The notes below the pieces were generated by a model. It made no database searches, was not told the origin of the DNA, and saw only the letters and a list, made by a program, of their open reading frames with translations. Shown here one piece after another: positions 8,384-16,343 of a stretch of DNA of 50,362 nt (positions within the stretch are counted from its first letter, which is position 1; each line of letters begins with the position of its first letter). This DNA is from a bacterium (GTDB taxonomy: Bacteria; Desulfobacterota; Binatia; UBA12015), in assembly GCA_030430245.1 (NCBI GenBank), contig JAUIFY010000009.1:1-50362 (forward strand), written 5' to 3'. A program made the translations under genes and the position numbers.

Positions 8384-8674
8384 TCACCGCGACTCCGCCC
8401 TTCCCGACGGCGCCGGCGACGGCACGTCCGGAGCGGGCCGCGCACCCGTCTTCGATCGAGTCTGGTAGCGGGCTTCGGGATTCGCCACCCACGACGGCAC
8501 GGGGTGGGGCCGCTTCTCGGGCTCCGCGAGCCATTCCGGACGGTCGCTCGGAGCCTCGGCGGCGATCGCCGCCGGCCCCGGGCCGTGCAGCAACGTGACG
8601 AGGCAGCCGACGACCGCGCGCCTCCTCCGCGTCCCGGTCCACGCTCGATGTGCGGCGCTCGCGTTCCCTCGCAC
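8384..8674 (-). CDS. Small putative exported protein, unknown
   Basis: A 96-residue frame 15 bases after the stop of the STN-like gene and on the same strand. The N-terminus has a basic stretch (RRRR), a hydrophobic segment AVVGCLVTLLHGPGPAAIA and a possible AXA-type cleavage site before EAPSDRPEW. The mature part is short, Pro/Arg-rich and shows a loose internal repeat (PEWLAEPE, PSWVANPE). No family is recognised. The signal-peptide-like start and position argue for a real gene, but length and composition leave doubt. Confidence 0.4.
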   Translation of the reverse strand: MRGNASAAHRAWTGTRRRRAVVGCLVTLLHGPGPAAIAAEAPSDRPEWLAEPEKRPHPVPSWVANPEARYQTRSKTGARPAPDVPSPAPSGRAESR

Positions 8675-8689
8675 GACTCGTCCGCCCTT

Positions 8690-9211
8690 CTACCGTCGTC
8701 GAGCCGCGCGACGGCGACGTACGCGCTCTCGCCTCTTCTTCAGAAGCTCGGCCTGCACCTGCCGACGCCGGTCGACCCGCGACTGCGCCGCCTCGGCCCG
8801 GGGAACCCAGCGCTGGTCCGGCGGTGGGGACAGGAGCAGGACCTCCGAGAGCTGCTGCCGATCCGCCGACTCCTCGTAGACCAGCGCGTAGTTCCGGTCG
8901 CGCAGGACCTTCTTCAGAACGTCCGAGGCAGTGAGGCCCGAGATCGTCCCACTGATCGGGGGCCGCTCCACGCCCGTGAGGACGCGGACGTCGAATCCGA
9001 GCTGCTCCCCCAGCCCGACGATCAGATCCTCGACGTCGGCCTGGTTCGCCTCGACGACGAGCGCCCCGGCCTCGCGCTCGATCGTGAACGGAGCCTCCGC
9101 CGACCACGCGGGCGTCGTCCCCGACGCACCGAGGCCGACGGCCAGGGCCACGAGCGCGACGACGCGCCCGAGCCGGCCCTCGCCTCCCGACGAGCCGGCC
9201 ATCAGACCCAT
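8690..9211 (-). CDS. Exported protein with STN-like (secretin/TonB short N-terminal) domain
   Basis: About 173 residues from ATG 9211 (ATG 9202 also possible). An N-terminal hydrophobic stretch, VVALVALAVGLGASG, followed by PAWSAEAP, looks like a cleavable signal peptide. Residues about 45-115 resemble the STN domain of secretins and TonB receptors: FTIEREAGALVVEANQADVE, then GVERPPISGTISGLTASDVL and KKVLRDRNYALVYEE, the usual 'effective domain then next level' order. The C-terminus is a very basic tail ([16 protein letters not shown]). No secretin or TonB barrel follows, so this is an orphan STN protein that may bind a partner or peptidoglycan. The two downstream same-strand genes are the small exported protein and the kinase. 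Confidence 0.6.
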   Translation of the reverse strand: MGLMAGSSGGEGRLGRVVALVALAVGLGASGTTPAWSAEAPFTIEREAGALVVEANQADVEDLIVGLGEQLGFDVRVLTGVERPPISGTISGLTASDVLKKVLRDRNYALVYEESADRQQLSEVLLLSPPPDQRWVPRAEAAQSRVDRRRQVQAELLKKRRERVRRRRAARRR

Positions 9212-9488
9212 AGAACTCGATGGTGAAAGGGCCCGACCAGTCGGTACCCGAAGCCCCCCATAGGAGGTAGATGAGGAACAAGAGTCAGCAAATTCAGACA
9301 TTTATAAGAGCGCAATCATTGAGGTGGCGTGCCTGATCGTCCTTCAGATATGGATACTTGTCAATGAAACGTGTGCCCAACCGCCGTCGCGGAGGCGGTG
9401 GGGGCGCTCGCGCACCCGTGGGAGGCGGCAGGATCCACGCGCCGTCGGATGGGCCCACACACCGACTTGCGAACGAAAGGCTGCCACG
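9212..9488. promoter_or_regulatory. Divergent region with AT-rich core, hairpin and a micro-ORF
   Basis: This 277-base gap separates the STN gene (minus) from the PQQ protein (plus). Positions about 9270-9370 are clearly less GC-rich than the surroundings and are the best promoter candidate. A stem of ACCGCC with GGCGGT (8-base loop, about 9378-9397) lies upstream of the PQQ gene. A 21-codon frame, 9271-9336, starts MRNKSQQIQ after an AGGAGG ribosome site (spacing slightly short); it could be a leader peptide but may be chance. Confidence 0.35.
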
Positions 9489-11345
9489 ATGCGGATCTGC
9501 AGATCGACCTCCTCCGGCCTGCTCGCCGGACTGTCCACCCTGATCGCAGCCTCGGCCGCGTCCGCCGGCCTCGACCCGGGCGCGTGGCCCATGTTCCAGC
9601 ACGACGCGCAACACTCGGGTCGCTCGACCGTCGACGGTCCGCAGGGACCCGCGCCGGTCGTGATCTGGGAGTACAACGGCGACTCACGGTTCCGCGCCTC
9701 GCCCGTGGTGGACGCGAACGGCGTCGTCTACGTGCCCAACGGCAAACGGCCGCTGACCGCCCTGGCCCCCGACACCGGGCTCGAGATCTGGTCTTCGAAC
9801 GTCGCACCCGTCGCCGGCAAGCCGAAGGTGGGACTGGCCGATCGATCGCAACCCGCGGTGTCCGACGACGGCCGCGTCCATCAGGGCGCACGCGACAACA
9901 ACCTCTGGGTCACCGAGACCGGGTCGGCCCCGGGCGACGTGGGCGGCGAGATCCACTGCACCTTTCACGTGCCACACGACGGCGATGTCACGACGTCCCC
10001 GACCATCGCCTCCGACGGGACCGTCTACATGGGATCGGAGGCGCTCGGAGCGGGCTGGTTCTACGCCATGACGCCGGACTGCGTACCGAAATGGCCCGAC
10101 GGATCGAACGTGGAGGACGGCCGGGTGGTTCTGGGCGGCAGCTTCAAGAACGTGTCGCCCGCGCTGACGCCGGATGAATCCATCGTCTTCGTTTCGATCA
10201 AGACCGAAGCCATCGCCTTCGACACGGCCGACGGGAGCGAACGCTGGCGCGTGGAGATCGCGTCGGCCGGCTTCGGCAGCCGCGGACCGAACTACAGCCC
10301 CGTCGTGTCCGCGGACGGATCCACCGTCTACCTCGTCTCGAAGGACGGGCTCTGGGCGCTCGACACCGACACCGGCGCTCCGGTCTGGCCCGCGCCGTTC
10401 GTGCCGCCGTTTCCCGTCGGAGACGACAAGAAGGAGGAGATGAAGTCCCCGCCGGCCCTGGGAGCCGATGGGACGCTCTACGTGGGGGCATCCAAGAAGA
10501 CGTCGAGCCACTTCTACGCGCTCGACCCCACCGACGGCAGCGTTCGGTGGGCCCACGAGCACGAGGAGAAGGGGGAGTACGTCAATCTCCAGGCGGCGAT
10601 CGGCGCCGACGGCATCGCCTACGTCGCGTTCGGAGAGACCCTGTACGCGTTCGAACCGTCCGGGGACGGTCTCGGCGGGAGCCTCGTCCGATGGCAGCTC
10701 CGGCTGCCGGGGGACTTCGACTCGGGCCCGATCGTCGGCGGGCCCGGCGTCCTCTACGTCGGTGCGGGCAAGAAGGTCTACAAGGTCGCCGACCCCGATC
10801 CCGCCGACGCGCTGTGCAACCCGACGCCGGAAGTCGGCTGCCGCTCGAGCGAGCCCTTCGGTGCGTCTCTGGTGCTCACCGATTCCAAGAAGACCACTCT
10901 CAAGTGGCGCATGCGCCGGGGGGATGCGGCGACGGTCGCCGACTTCCTCGAACCGACCTCCTTCGACACGCGATTGAGTCTTTGCGTCTACGACGGCTCG
11001 GGCGCGTCCCAACCTTTGCGGGAGATGAACTTCTCCGGTGGCGGACAGTGCAACGGGCGGGAGTGCTGGCGGGTCCTTTCGGGCAAGGGCTACAAGCTCA
11101 AGAACAAGAGCGGCGCGACCTCGAGAGGGATCGGCTCGATCACGGTCAAGGCGGGCGCGCAGGGGCGCGGGCAGGTGCGCATCAAGGGCAAGGGCGACTT
11201 CCTGGACGTGCCCGCCCTGCCCCTGACACTCCCGGTCGTCGTCCAGCTCGTCGTCGACGACGGCCTCTCGAGCAACTGCTGGCAATCGACCTTCGCGGCA
11301 ACTCTGGTCAACGAGAGCGATCGATTCCAGGCGATCGGCCCCTGA
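9489..11345 (+). CDS. Secreted PQQ-like (BamB-type) beta-propeller protein with shared C-terminal domain
   Basis: 618 residues. ATG 9489 is chosen because it follows GAAAGG by a good spacing and opens a clean signal peptide (MRICRSTSSGLLAGLSTLIAASAASA), whereas the longer frame upstream is Arg-rich. Residues about 30-430 are PQQ-type propeller blades: WPMFQHDAQHSGRS at the start, then repeating V(D/S)ADGxVYxxS...LWALDTDTGAPVW words. This is the fold of quinoproteins and BamB, but no PQQ-dehydrogenase active site is evident, so a binding or scaffold role is likelier. Residues 443-618 are the Cys-containing C-terminal domain shared with two other secreted proteins here (LCVYDGSG, CWRVLSGKGYKLKNKS). 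It is convergent with the SUMF1 gene, 35 bases apart. Confidence 0.82.
   Translation: MRICRSTSSGLLAGLSTLIAASAASAGLDPGAWPMFQHDAQHSGRSTVDGPQGPAPVVIWEYNGDSRFRASPVVDANGVVYVPNGKRPLTALAPDTGLEIWSSNVAPVAGKPKVGLADRSQPAVSDDGRVHQGARDNNLWVTETGSAPGDVGGEIHCTFHVPHDGDVTTSPTIASDGTVYMGSEALGAGWFYAMTPDCVPKWPDGSNVEDGRVVLGGSFKNVSPALTPDESIVFVSIKTEAIAFDTADGSERWRVEIASAGFGSRGPNYSPVVSADGSTVYLVSKDGLWALDTDTGAPVWPAPFVPPFPVGDDKKEEMKSPPALGADGTLYVGASKKTSSHFYALDPTDGSVRWAHEHEEKGEYVNLQAAIGADGIAYVAFGETLYAFEPSGDGLGGSLVRWQLRLPGDFDSGPIVGGPGVLYVGAGKKVYKVADPDPADALCNPTPEVGCRSSEPFGASLVLTDSKKTTLKWRMRRGDAATVADFLEPTSFDTRLSLCVYDGSGASQPLREMNFSGGGQCNGRECWRVLSGKGYKLKNKSGATSRGIGSITVKAGAQGRGQVRIKGKGDFLDVPALPLTLPVVVQLVVDDGLSSNCWQSTFAATLVNESDRFQAIGP
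10815..11342 (+). other. Shared C-terminal domain, copy C
   Basis: Residues 443-618 of the PQQ-like protein. It matches copies A and B in order: paired Cys at the start (CNPTPEVGC), LCVYDGSG for LCLYDD, ECWRVLSGKGYKLKNKS for CWRxxGGxPPxGKGYxYxDK (the GGxPP piece is missing), GIGSITVKAG, then VVQLVVDDG and a late Cys. It ends FQAIGP instead of FKAK and is the most diverged of the three. Confidence 0.65.
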
Positions 11346-11380
11346 GGCATCCGGCCGACGCCCGCCACCGCGGGGACCCC

Positions 11381-12241
11381 TCAGACCGACGGGGGCTCCG
11401 GCCGATCGATCGGCACGCAAACCCGAAACCCCGTTCCCTGTGCGCGATAGCGCCGGCTCGGCGTGGTGACGCTGCACGCGCTACGCACGTTCGCCTTGGT
11501 GTGATGCACCGAGTAGCCCCACGAGCCACCCTTCACCGTATGGAACTCGGAGAGCGCGGGGTCGCGGTCGTTGTACGGGCTGCTCGTCCATTCCCAGACG
11601 CCCCCGGACATGTCCACGCAGCCATACGGCGAGACGTTCCCGGGATGGTGACCGACCGCCGTGGGGTGGCCGTTGCGCCAGTACCAACCCGAGCGCGCAT
11701 ACTCTCGCGACACCGGCACGACGAGGGAGAACAGGAACGTGTCGAGCCCGACGGCGCCACGGCCTTGCCACTGGAGCTCGGGACGGGGCGGCTCGTTCCC
11801 CCACGGGTAGGTGCGGCCGTCGGTGCCTCGCGCCGCCTTCTCCCACTGCTCCTCGGTGGGAAGCGAGCACGGTACACCGATCCGATCGCTCAACCAGCGA
11901 CAGTAGGCCCATGCGTCGTCTTGCGAGACGTCCACGATCGCCAGCTCGGCGTGACGTGCCGGATAGGCCGCACAGGGCGCGTACGCGCGAACGAGCCTTC
12001 CTCGCCACCCGCCGACGACCTCGTACCACGAACCTTCCCAGGGGTAGCCGGTCGACACCAGGAAGCTCTGCCACTGCGCGTACGTCACCGGGACGCGACC
12101 CAACCAGAACCCCGGGAGCTCGAGCGACTGTACGGGCCGCAGCTCGCGGCACTGCGGCAACCGCTCGTAGCATTCCTCGGGGCCATAGAGGAACGCGCCG
12201 GCCGGCACGTAGCAGAAGTCCGCGGGCCAGTCGGGCACCAT
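11381..12241 (-). CDS. SUMF1/FGE-fold protein lacking the FGE active-site cysteines
   Basis: A 286-residue single-domain protein of the formylglycine-generating-enzyme/SUMF1 fold. Signature pieces are PVTYAQWQSFL, VSQDDAWAYCRWLSD, LPTEEQWEKAARG, TYPWGN, NVSPYGCVDMSGGVWEWTSS, VKGGSWGY and a C-terminal GTGFRVCV. In true FGE the copper-binding cysteine pair lies just after the GGSW segment in an SxLCHxSYC-like stretch. Here that stretch is SVHHTKANVRSAC, with neither cysteine in register. The protein is therefore probably not a sulfatase activator but one of the many SUMF1 proteins with binding or iron-dependent roles. It has no signal peptide. It is divergent from the flippase gene with 82 bases between. 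Confidence 0.85.
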   Translation of the reverse strand: MVPDWPADFCYVPAGAFLYGPEECYERLPQCRELRPVQSLELPGFWLGRVPVTYAQWQSFLVSTGYPWEGSWYEVVGGWRGRLVRAYAPCAAYPARHAELAIVDVSQDDAWAYCRWLSDRIGVPCSLPTEEQWEKAARGTDGRTYPWGNEPPRPELQWQGRGAVGLDTFLFSLVVPVSREYARSGWYWRNGHPTAVGHHPGNVSPYGCVDMSGGVWEWTSSPYNDRDPALSEFHTVKGGSWGYSVHHTKANVRSACSVTTPSRRYRAQGTGFRVCVPIDRPEPPSV

Positions 12242-12323
12242 GCAGCGTCCCTACCACCGCGCGGCATCGGCAAGAAGCCGGCTCCCGGTTCACTGCGAAG
12301 CCCGCATCGGGGTATGAGGCCGC

Positions 12324-13778
12324 ATGCGGCCCACCCTCGGCACCCAGATGACCGCCGGGATCGGCTGGATGCTGGCCAACCAGGCGATCTCGCGGCTCTT
12401 CGACATCGTGGGCCTGGTGATCTTCGCGCGCTTGCTCCCGCCCGCCGACTTCGGACTCTTCGCGATGGCGGTGCTCGTGAGCACGATCGTCGACATGCTG
12501 GCATCGTTCGATTTCGACCTCGGCCTCATCCAGAAGACCGACGCCGACACCCGCCATTGGAACGCGGCCTTCACCCTCACGTTGTTGCAGCGCCTCTGCG
12601 CCGCGGCTCTCACGGCGGCCGTGGCCAGGCCCGCCGCCATGGGATTGGACATGCCGCACCTGGAGAGCCTGCTGTACGCGATGGCGGCCAGCTCGGCGTT
12701 GCTGGGGCTGCAGAACATCGGAGTCGTGGATTTTCGACGACGCCTCGAGATCCGACGAGAGTTCTGGTTCCAGGTCGGCGGACGAGCAGCCGGCTTCGGC
12801 GCGACGCTGGGCTGCGCGCTTCTTTGGGCCAACGCGTGGGCCCTCGTCGCCGGATGGCTCGCCAACCGTGTGGCCTCGGTCGTCCTGAGCTATGCGCTCC
12901 ACCGGTTCCGTCCGCGCCTGCGACTGGACGCCGCGGCCGATCTTCTGCACTTCTCCAAGTGGCTGTTCGTCAAGAACGCGCTGTCCTACCTCAACCACAA
13001 GCTCGACGACCTCGTCGTCGCGCGGGCGGCGGGAGCCGCCATGGTCGGCCAGTACAGCGTGTCCTACGACATCGCCAGCATGGGAAGTACCGAGCTGGTC
13101 TTCCCGATCAACCGAGTGGCGTTCCCGGGGTACGCGCGCGCCAGCCACGATCGCGAAACGTTGCGCCGGTACTTCCTCAACGTGGTGTCCCATGTGGCGA
13201 TCCTGACCCTGCCGATCGGTGCCGGCACGGTCGTGTTGGCCGAGCCGCTGGTCACGGTCCTGCTCGGGGAACCCTGGCGTCCCGCCATTCCTTTGCTCCG
13301 GGTGTTCGGCCTGGCCGGAATGATCCACGGAGTGGTCGCCAACGCGGGGCCCGTGTACCTGGCCCTCGGCAAGCCCCAGATCAGCGCAACCTTCGCCGCC
13401 GCGCGCGTCCTGTCGTTGGCCGGCCCTCTCGTCTGGGCCACGACGACCTTCGGCGCGATCGGCGCCGCGTGGACACAACTCTGCTGCAACGTGGTCTTCG
13501 CCCCGATCACGTACGCGACGGTGGCGAACCTGCTCGACCTACGGCTACCCCAAGCGATCGCCGCGCTGTGGCGCCCTGCGGTGGCCGCAACCACGATGGC
13601 TGTCGTGATCTCGGGCTTCTCGGACTCGGTTGCCACGGTGATGGGATTGGCGCTGGTCATGGCCGGCGGGGCCGTGGCGTACGCCGTCCTTCTGATCGGG
13701 CTCTGGCTGCTGGCCGGCCGACCCGCCTCCGCCGAGCGCGAGATCCTGCGGTTCGTGACCACGCGACGAAGGAGGTAG
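12324..13778 (+). CDS. Wzx-like lipopolysaccharide/oligosaccharide flippase (MOP superfamily)
   Basis: A 484-residue polytopic membrane protein with about 12-14 hydrophobic segments. The start GIGWMLANQAISRLFDIVGLVIFARLLPPADFGLFAMA is characteristic of polysaccharide flippases of the WzxC/RfbX type, and KWLFVKNALSYLNHKLDDLVV marks the middle repeat. These proteins move undecaprenyl-linked glycans across the inner membrane. It lies upstream of the GT2 gene and the peptide-modification cluster, with only a HupE-like gene on the opposite strand between. It could serve a surface-glycan pathway or export a lipid-linked or peptide-conjugated product; no dedicated lasso ABC exporter is present in the window. 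Confidence 0.87.
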   Translation: MRPTLGTQMTAGIGWMLANQAISRLFDIVGLVIFARLLPPADFGLFAMAVLVSTIVDMLASFDFDLGLIQKTDADTRHWNAAFTLTLLQRLCAAALTAAVARPAAMGLDMPHLESLLYAMAASSALLGLQNIGVVDFRRRLEIRREFWFQVGGRAAGFGATLGCALLWANAWALVAGWLANRVASVVLSYALHRFRPRLRLDAAADLLHFSKWLFVKNALSYLNHKLDDLVVARAAGAAMVGQYSVSYDIASMGSTELVFPINRVAFPGYARASHDRETLRRYFLNVVSHVAILTLPIGAGTVVLAEPLVTVLLGEPWRPAIPLLRVFGLAGMIHGVVANAGPVYLALGKPQISATFAAARVLSLAGPLVWATTTFGAIGAAWTQLCCNVVFAPITYATVANLLDLRLPQAIAALWRPAVAATTMAVVISGFSDSVATVMGLALVMAGGAVAYAVLLIGLWLLAGRPASAEREILRFVTTRRRR

Positions 13779-13807
13779 GAGTCGGCCCCGCCGCGACCCG
13801 AGCCCGA

Positions 13808-15058
13808 CTAGAGGAGGTGCATCGCCAGGAACACCAGTCCCCCGGCGACGACCACCCCGCTGGTGACGCGCACCATCCACCGATCGCGTGTCGGCTCGCG
13901 TGCCAGCCACACGACGATCGGGAACACCGCGGCTGCGATCATCACCTGGCCGACCTCGACACCGGCGTTGAAGGACAGGAGCGAGAGCACGCGGCGAGCG
14001 CTCGGCAGGTGCAGCTGGGACAGCACGCTGGCGAACCCGAACCCGTGCACCGCGCCGAAGGCAGCCACCAGCAGCCAGCGACGTCGCCGCGGATCGAAGA
14101 AGAAGTTCTCCACACCGACGAATACGACGCTGATCGCAATCAACATCTCGACTCGAGACGTCGGCCGCGCCAGGTGTCCCGCCGCAACGAAAGCGAGCAC
14201 GATCACGACTCCCAGCCCTGCCGCCGCCGCCAACCTCCAGGGCAACCTCCAACGCGGCCCGTACTCGAAGACGATCACGCCCGCAGCCACAGCGATGGTC
14301 ACCTCGACCGCCACCGCCGCCGCTTCAGGGGTCTCGAGAACCGTGGCCAACACGAGAGTGAGCGAGTGGCCCACCGTGAACGCCGTGACCAGGGCCAGGA
14401 CTTGCCGCAGACGTCGCGTGAGCACGATCAGACCGATGAGGAAGAAGATGTGATCGTAGCCGATCAGGATGTGCTCGATGCCGGTGACCAGGAAATCGAA
14501 CGCCGTCGACGACGCCCCGGGCGGCAACGCCGGCACCTCGACGACGTAGTCGTTCCCCGTCAGCACCGCCTGCTGGATCTCGCCATCGGTTCGATCGATC
14601 TTGGCGAAGTGACGGTGCCAACCGGGCATTCGGCGGAGCAGGCCGACCGAGAGGACCAACTCGGTCGGCGCGGCCGGGCAGGTGTAGACGGATCGGACCT
14701 GGAGGCGCGCCCCCTCCTCGTCGACCACCATTCGCTCGAGCCGCGGGATGCACCCTCGACCATCCGCGTCGATCCGGATGGAAGAGCTCACGGCTTCGAA
14801 GATGGCCGCACGCTGCGATGCGACTTCGTCACCATCGAGCGCCCCGTTTCCATCGCGGTCGAACCCGCCCAGCGCCTCGGCGGCGTCGTTGGGGTCGAGA
14901 TCGAGGTGATGACTGACCTCGCGGCCGAAGATGGCGACGTCGGAGGTCGACTGACCCCGATCATGACCACGCGCGCCCTCGGGTGCGCCGAGCACCGAGA
15001 GGAGGACGAGCGCCGCGACGAGACTCCTCCGAAGTGAGGACGATTCGAATCCAGGCAC
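13808..15058 (-). CDS. HupE/UreJ-family membrane protein with N-terminal EF-hand
   Basis: About 416 residues from a GTG at 15058, chosen because it places a normal signal-like segment (RRSLVAALVLLSVLGAPEGARG) at the N-terminus. Longer in-frame starts (15190, 15217) would run into the divergent glycosyltransferase. Residues about 50-70 contain an EF-hand loop, DRDGNGALDGDE, after a short HHLDLDPND stretch. The C-terminal half has seven or so membrane spans with HILIGYDHIFFLIGLIVL, FTVGHSLTLVLA, VENFFF and FGAVHGFGFAS, the His/Asp motifs of HupE/UreJ_2 proteins, which are thought to move metal ions such as nickel. Neither hydrogenase nor urease genes are nearby, so the substrate is open. It is tail-to-tail with the flippase. 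Confidence 0.82.
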   Translation of the reverse strand: MPGFESSSLRRSLVAALVLLSVLGAPEGARGHDRGQSTSDVAIFGREVSHHLDLDPNDAAEALGGFDRDGNGALDGDEVASQRAAIFEAVSSSIRIDADGRGCIPRLERMVVDEEGARLQVRSVYTCPAAPTELVLSVGLLRRMPGWHRHFAKIDRTDGEIQQAVLTGNDYVVEVPALPPGASSTAFDFLVTGIEHILIGYDHIFFLIGLIVLTRRLRQVLALVTAFTVGHSLTLVLATVLETPEAAAVAVEVTIAVAAGVIVFEYGPRWRLPWRLAAAAGLGVVIVLAFVAAGHLARPTSRVEMLIAISVVFVGVENFFFDPRRRRWLLVAAFGAVHGFGFASVLSQLHLPSARRVLSLLSFNAGVEVGQVMIAAAVFPIVVWLAREPTRDRWMVRVTSGVVVAGGLVFLAMHLL

Positions 15059-15188
15059 GGCAGCGACGGCTTCGCCGGTGTGGAGATCGTCTTCGGCGAT
15101 CACTCGCTCCCGGCCGGCGCGTACGCTATCACGCTCTCCGGGCACGCTCAAAAGAGACACGGCGACGTGCCCATCCAGAGCGGCGGAC

Positions 15189-16109
15189 ATGACCGACAGT
15201 GCCGGGCCTTCTTTCACCGTCGTGATCCCGACCTACGAACGCCCGGCGAGCCTCGCCCGCTGCCTTTCCGCGCTGTCGCGGGCCTCCATGGCACGATCTC
15301 GGTTCGAAGTGATCGTGATCGACGACACCGGCCGGGCCACCCTGGATCACCTCACCTCCGACTTCCAGGAGATCGATCTGATGGTCCTGCGTCAGGACGA
15401 GCGTGGTCCGGCCGCTGCGCGCAACGCTGGGGTCGCAGCAGCCCGCGGAACGTTCGTCGCGTTCACCGACGACGACTGCGAGCCCTCCCCCGACTGGCTG
15501 CACGCCCTCGAACGACATCTGAAGGGAGACCCGACCCAAGTGATCGGAGGGCGCACCTACAACGCCGTGGTCGACGATCCCTTCGCCGAAGCCAGCCACC
15601 TTCTGGTGGAGTTCGTCTCCGCACGCCCTGACCGCACCGGAGCCCGGTTCTTCGCAAGCAACAACTTGGCGATGGCACGATCGACCTTCGAATCCGTCGG
15701 CGGCTTCGATGTCGACTACCGCCGCGCGGCCGGCGAGGACCGCGATCTCTGCGATCGCCTGCACCGCGCCGGCCACCGGATGCGCTACGCGCCCCGAGCG
15801 GTGGTTGCGCATCACCACTCGCTGGGACTGGTCGGCTTCGTCCGCCAGCACTTCGACTACGGCCGAGGGGCGCACCGTTTTCGATCCGGTCGGGCCCGGA
15901 GCCGCGCCGGCCGCCTCGAGTTCGAAGGCGCCTCGTTCTATGCCCGGCTGCTCACCGCGCCCGTCGGACGGGTGAGCCCGTGGCGTGCAGGCCCGCTGAT
16001 GGCGCTCATGGCCCTCTCGCAAGTGGCTGTTTTCGCTGGCTTCTCGTGGCAGGCGGTCGAGAGTCGCCGGGGAGGACGAGCAAGACGAGCGGACGGCGGC
16101 GGAGCGTAG
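15189..16109 (+). CDS. Family 2 glycosyltransferase
   Basis: A 306-residue GT-A enzyme. It opens SFTVVIPTYERPASLARCL, the nucleotide-binding start of GT2. The metal-binding Asp cluster is TDDDCEPSPDW near residue 97, preceded by RGPAAARNAGVAAARGTFV. The acceptor/base region is GGFDVDYRRAAGEDRDLCDRL with the GED motif. A hydrophobic stretch near the C-terminus (LMALMALSQVAVFAGFSW) suggests membrane association. The ATG at 15189 puts the first strand at residue 7; the 37 extra upstream residues do not look coding. It ends 91 bases before the lasso-leader peptide gene on the same strand, so it may be the first gene of that transcription unit. Donor and acceptor are unknown. Confidence 0.9.
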   Translation: MTDSAGPSFTVVIPTYERPASLARCLSALSRASMARSRFEVIVIDDTGRATLDHLTSDFQEIDLMVLRQDERGPAAARNAGVAAARGTFVAFTDDDCEPSPDWLHALERHLKGDPTQVIGGRTYNAVVDDPFAEASHLLVEFVSARPDRTGARFFASNNLAMARSTFESVGGFDVDYRRAAGEDRDLCDRLHRAGHRMRYAPRAVVAHHHSLGLVGFVRQHFDYGRGAHRFRSGRARSRAGRLEFEGASFYARLLTAPVGRVSPWRAGPLMALMALSQVAVFAGFSWQAVESRRGGRARRADGGGA

Positions 16110-16200
16110 CCTCGGCTTTCCTGATGTGGCATACTCCAGCGCCCTCGCGTCGAGCACCAGGACGCGGCGGACTTTCTGCTCAGACCGCTCGGAGGACGAC

Positions 16201-16290
16201 ATGAAGAAGCAGGAGAAGAAGAAGCCGTACGCGAAGCCGGAAGTGACGAAGCACGACCAGCTGTCCCAGATGACCTTCAGCTCTCACTGA
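16201..16290 (+). CDS. 29-residue lasso-type leader peptide with almost no core
   Basis: Too short for most gene finders but strongly supported: a perfect GGAGG ribosome site at 16191-16195, five bases before the ATG, and a flanking lasso-type gene set. The peptide is Lys-rich at first (MKKQEKKK), then PYAKPEV, which fits the YxxPxL/V motif that lasso B1/PqqD proteins bind, then a helical KHDQLSQM, then Thr24, which corresponds to the near-invariant Thr at the penultimate leader position. After the Thr only FSSH remains before TGA. A lasso core needs about 15 residues and an Asp/Glu at core position 7-9 to close the ring; neither exists here. The two Ser residues could be acceptors for the neighbouring kinase. 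No frameshift restores a longer convincing core. Confidence 0.75.
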   Translation: MKKQEKKKPYAKPEVTKHDQLSQMTFSSH

Positions 16291-16304
16291 AGTTCGGTTT
16301 CCTC

Positions 16305-16342
16305 GATCGACGGTCCCCCTACCGCGGAGCGGACCGTCGATC
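16305..16342 (+). promoter_or_regulatory. Perfect 12-bp hairpin between the leader peptide and nucleotidyltransferase genes
   Basis: The arms 16305-16316 (gatcgacggtcc) and 16331-16342 (ggaccgtcgatc) are exact reverse complements around a 14-base loop that contains accgcggagc. The hairpin starts 14 bases after the peptide stop and ends one base before the GTG of the next gene. There is no T-run after it, so it is not a standard terminator. It may protect the short upstream mRNA and lower translation of the downstream enzyme; the GGAG in the loop is the likely ribosome site for the GTG. Stem-loops between precursor and enzyme genes are known in proteobacterial lasso loci. Confidence 0.75.
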
Positions 16343-16343
16343 C

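Noticed and set aside
9271-9336. 21-codon frame with AGGAGG before it, upstream of the PQQ protein
   Set aside because: It may be a leader peptide, but spacing is short, the peptide matches nothing and no attenuator is visible. Noted only within the intergenic feature.
10547-15037. Very long plus-strand frame
   Set aside because: It covers the PQQ, SUMF1, flippase and HupE genes in a wrong frame and is Arg/Pro-rich; composition artefact.
15040-15060. gattcgaatcc near the HupE start, resembling a tRNA T-arm
   Set aside because: No matching acceptor stem, anticodon arm or D-arm could be drawn around it.
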